Below are positions 63,999-64,000 of a stretch of DNA of 64,000 nucleotides, piece by piece. The stretch spans positions 21,940,777 through 22,004,776 of the forward strand of contig NC_060063.1 in the NCBI RefSeq assembly GCF_020283565.1. The letters are read 5' to 3'. The stretch is from Trifolium pratense. Taxonomy: Eukaryota; Streptophyta; Magnoliopsida; Fabales; Fabaceae. The translations under genes and the position numbers were made by a program. Below the pieces are notes generated by a model. The model was not told the origin of the DNA, did no database searches, and saw only the letters and a list, made by a program, of their open reading frames with translations. Numbering within the stretch: the first letter of the stretch is position 1; each line of letters opens with the position of its first letter.

Positions 63999-64000
63999 TT

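Overview
This window is nuclear DNA from a flowering plant. The evidence is an R2R3-MYB gene with the canonical 133-bp and 130-bp first exons, two Sirevirus-type (Ty1/copia) retrotransposons, a Tat-type Ty3/gypsy retrotransposon, Helitron, hAT and MITE remnants, and tRNA-derived SINEs. The element repertoire resembles that of temperate legumes, but the species is an inference. Host genes are few: one complete MYB gene (minus strand, 35114-39396), the end of a coiled-coil protein gene at the right edge (63399-63998), and a DUF4378 gene fragment (32671-32982). Most of the rest is transposable elements.

Left part (1-7175): low-coding DNA with exon-like scraps, ending at a Helitron-type 3' terminus at 5170. 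It is followed by a MITE (5341-5784) made largely of CCGAAA/TTTCGG palindromes. A second unit bounded by two inverted Helitron-like ends (6727 and 31432) carries an N-terminal fragment of a Helitron helicase gene. That unit is split by a 23.5-kb retrotransposon nest.

Nest 1 (7176-30725, TSD ATTAT): Sirevirus A (LTRs of 1041 bp) has its envelope-like gene interrupted by Sirevirus B (14290-27699, TSD GTAGA). B's envelope-like gene is in turn interrupted by an inverted solo LTR related to A (22555-23810, TSD CCCTT). By eye A's LTRs differ at about 14 sites and B's at about 3, so the order of insertion is clear. B also carries a small antisense gene (25652-26017).

Middle part (31433-48520): LINE, SINE and MITE remnants, a nearly pure poly(A) retroposon with a 17-bp TSD, the MYB gene with a 3.2-kb second intron full of insertions, a small non-autonomous LTR element (41362-42916), nested Stowaway-like MITEs and a hAT element (47875-48468).

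Nest 2 (48521-62345, TSD AAGGT): a short-LTR element D (169-bp LTRs) contains Tat-type gypsy element E (49340-61515, TSD GGTTG). E's 480-bp LTRs look identical and its 1712-codon gag-pol is intact. Between pol and its 3' LTR, E carries antisense genes, each with its own TATA box, one of them spliced. It also holds a 13-copy, roughly 70-bp tandem array.

The most interesting observation is that E and Sirevirus B, from different superfamilies, both carry a small gene antisense to pol. Each encodes a basic N-terminus, a SUMO-interacting-type motif (hydrophobic core followed by SSD) and an acidic tail with the pattern DYVxFLxxYVPxE. Each gene also has its own TATA box and AATAAA signal.
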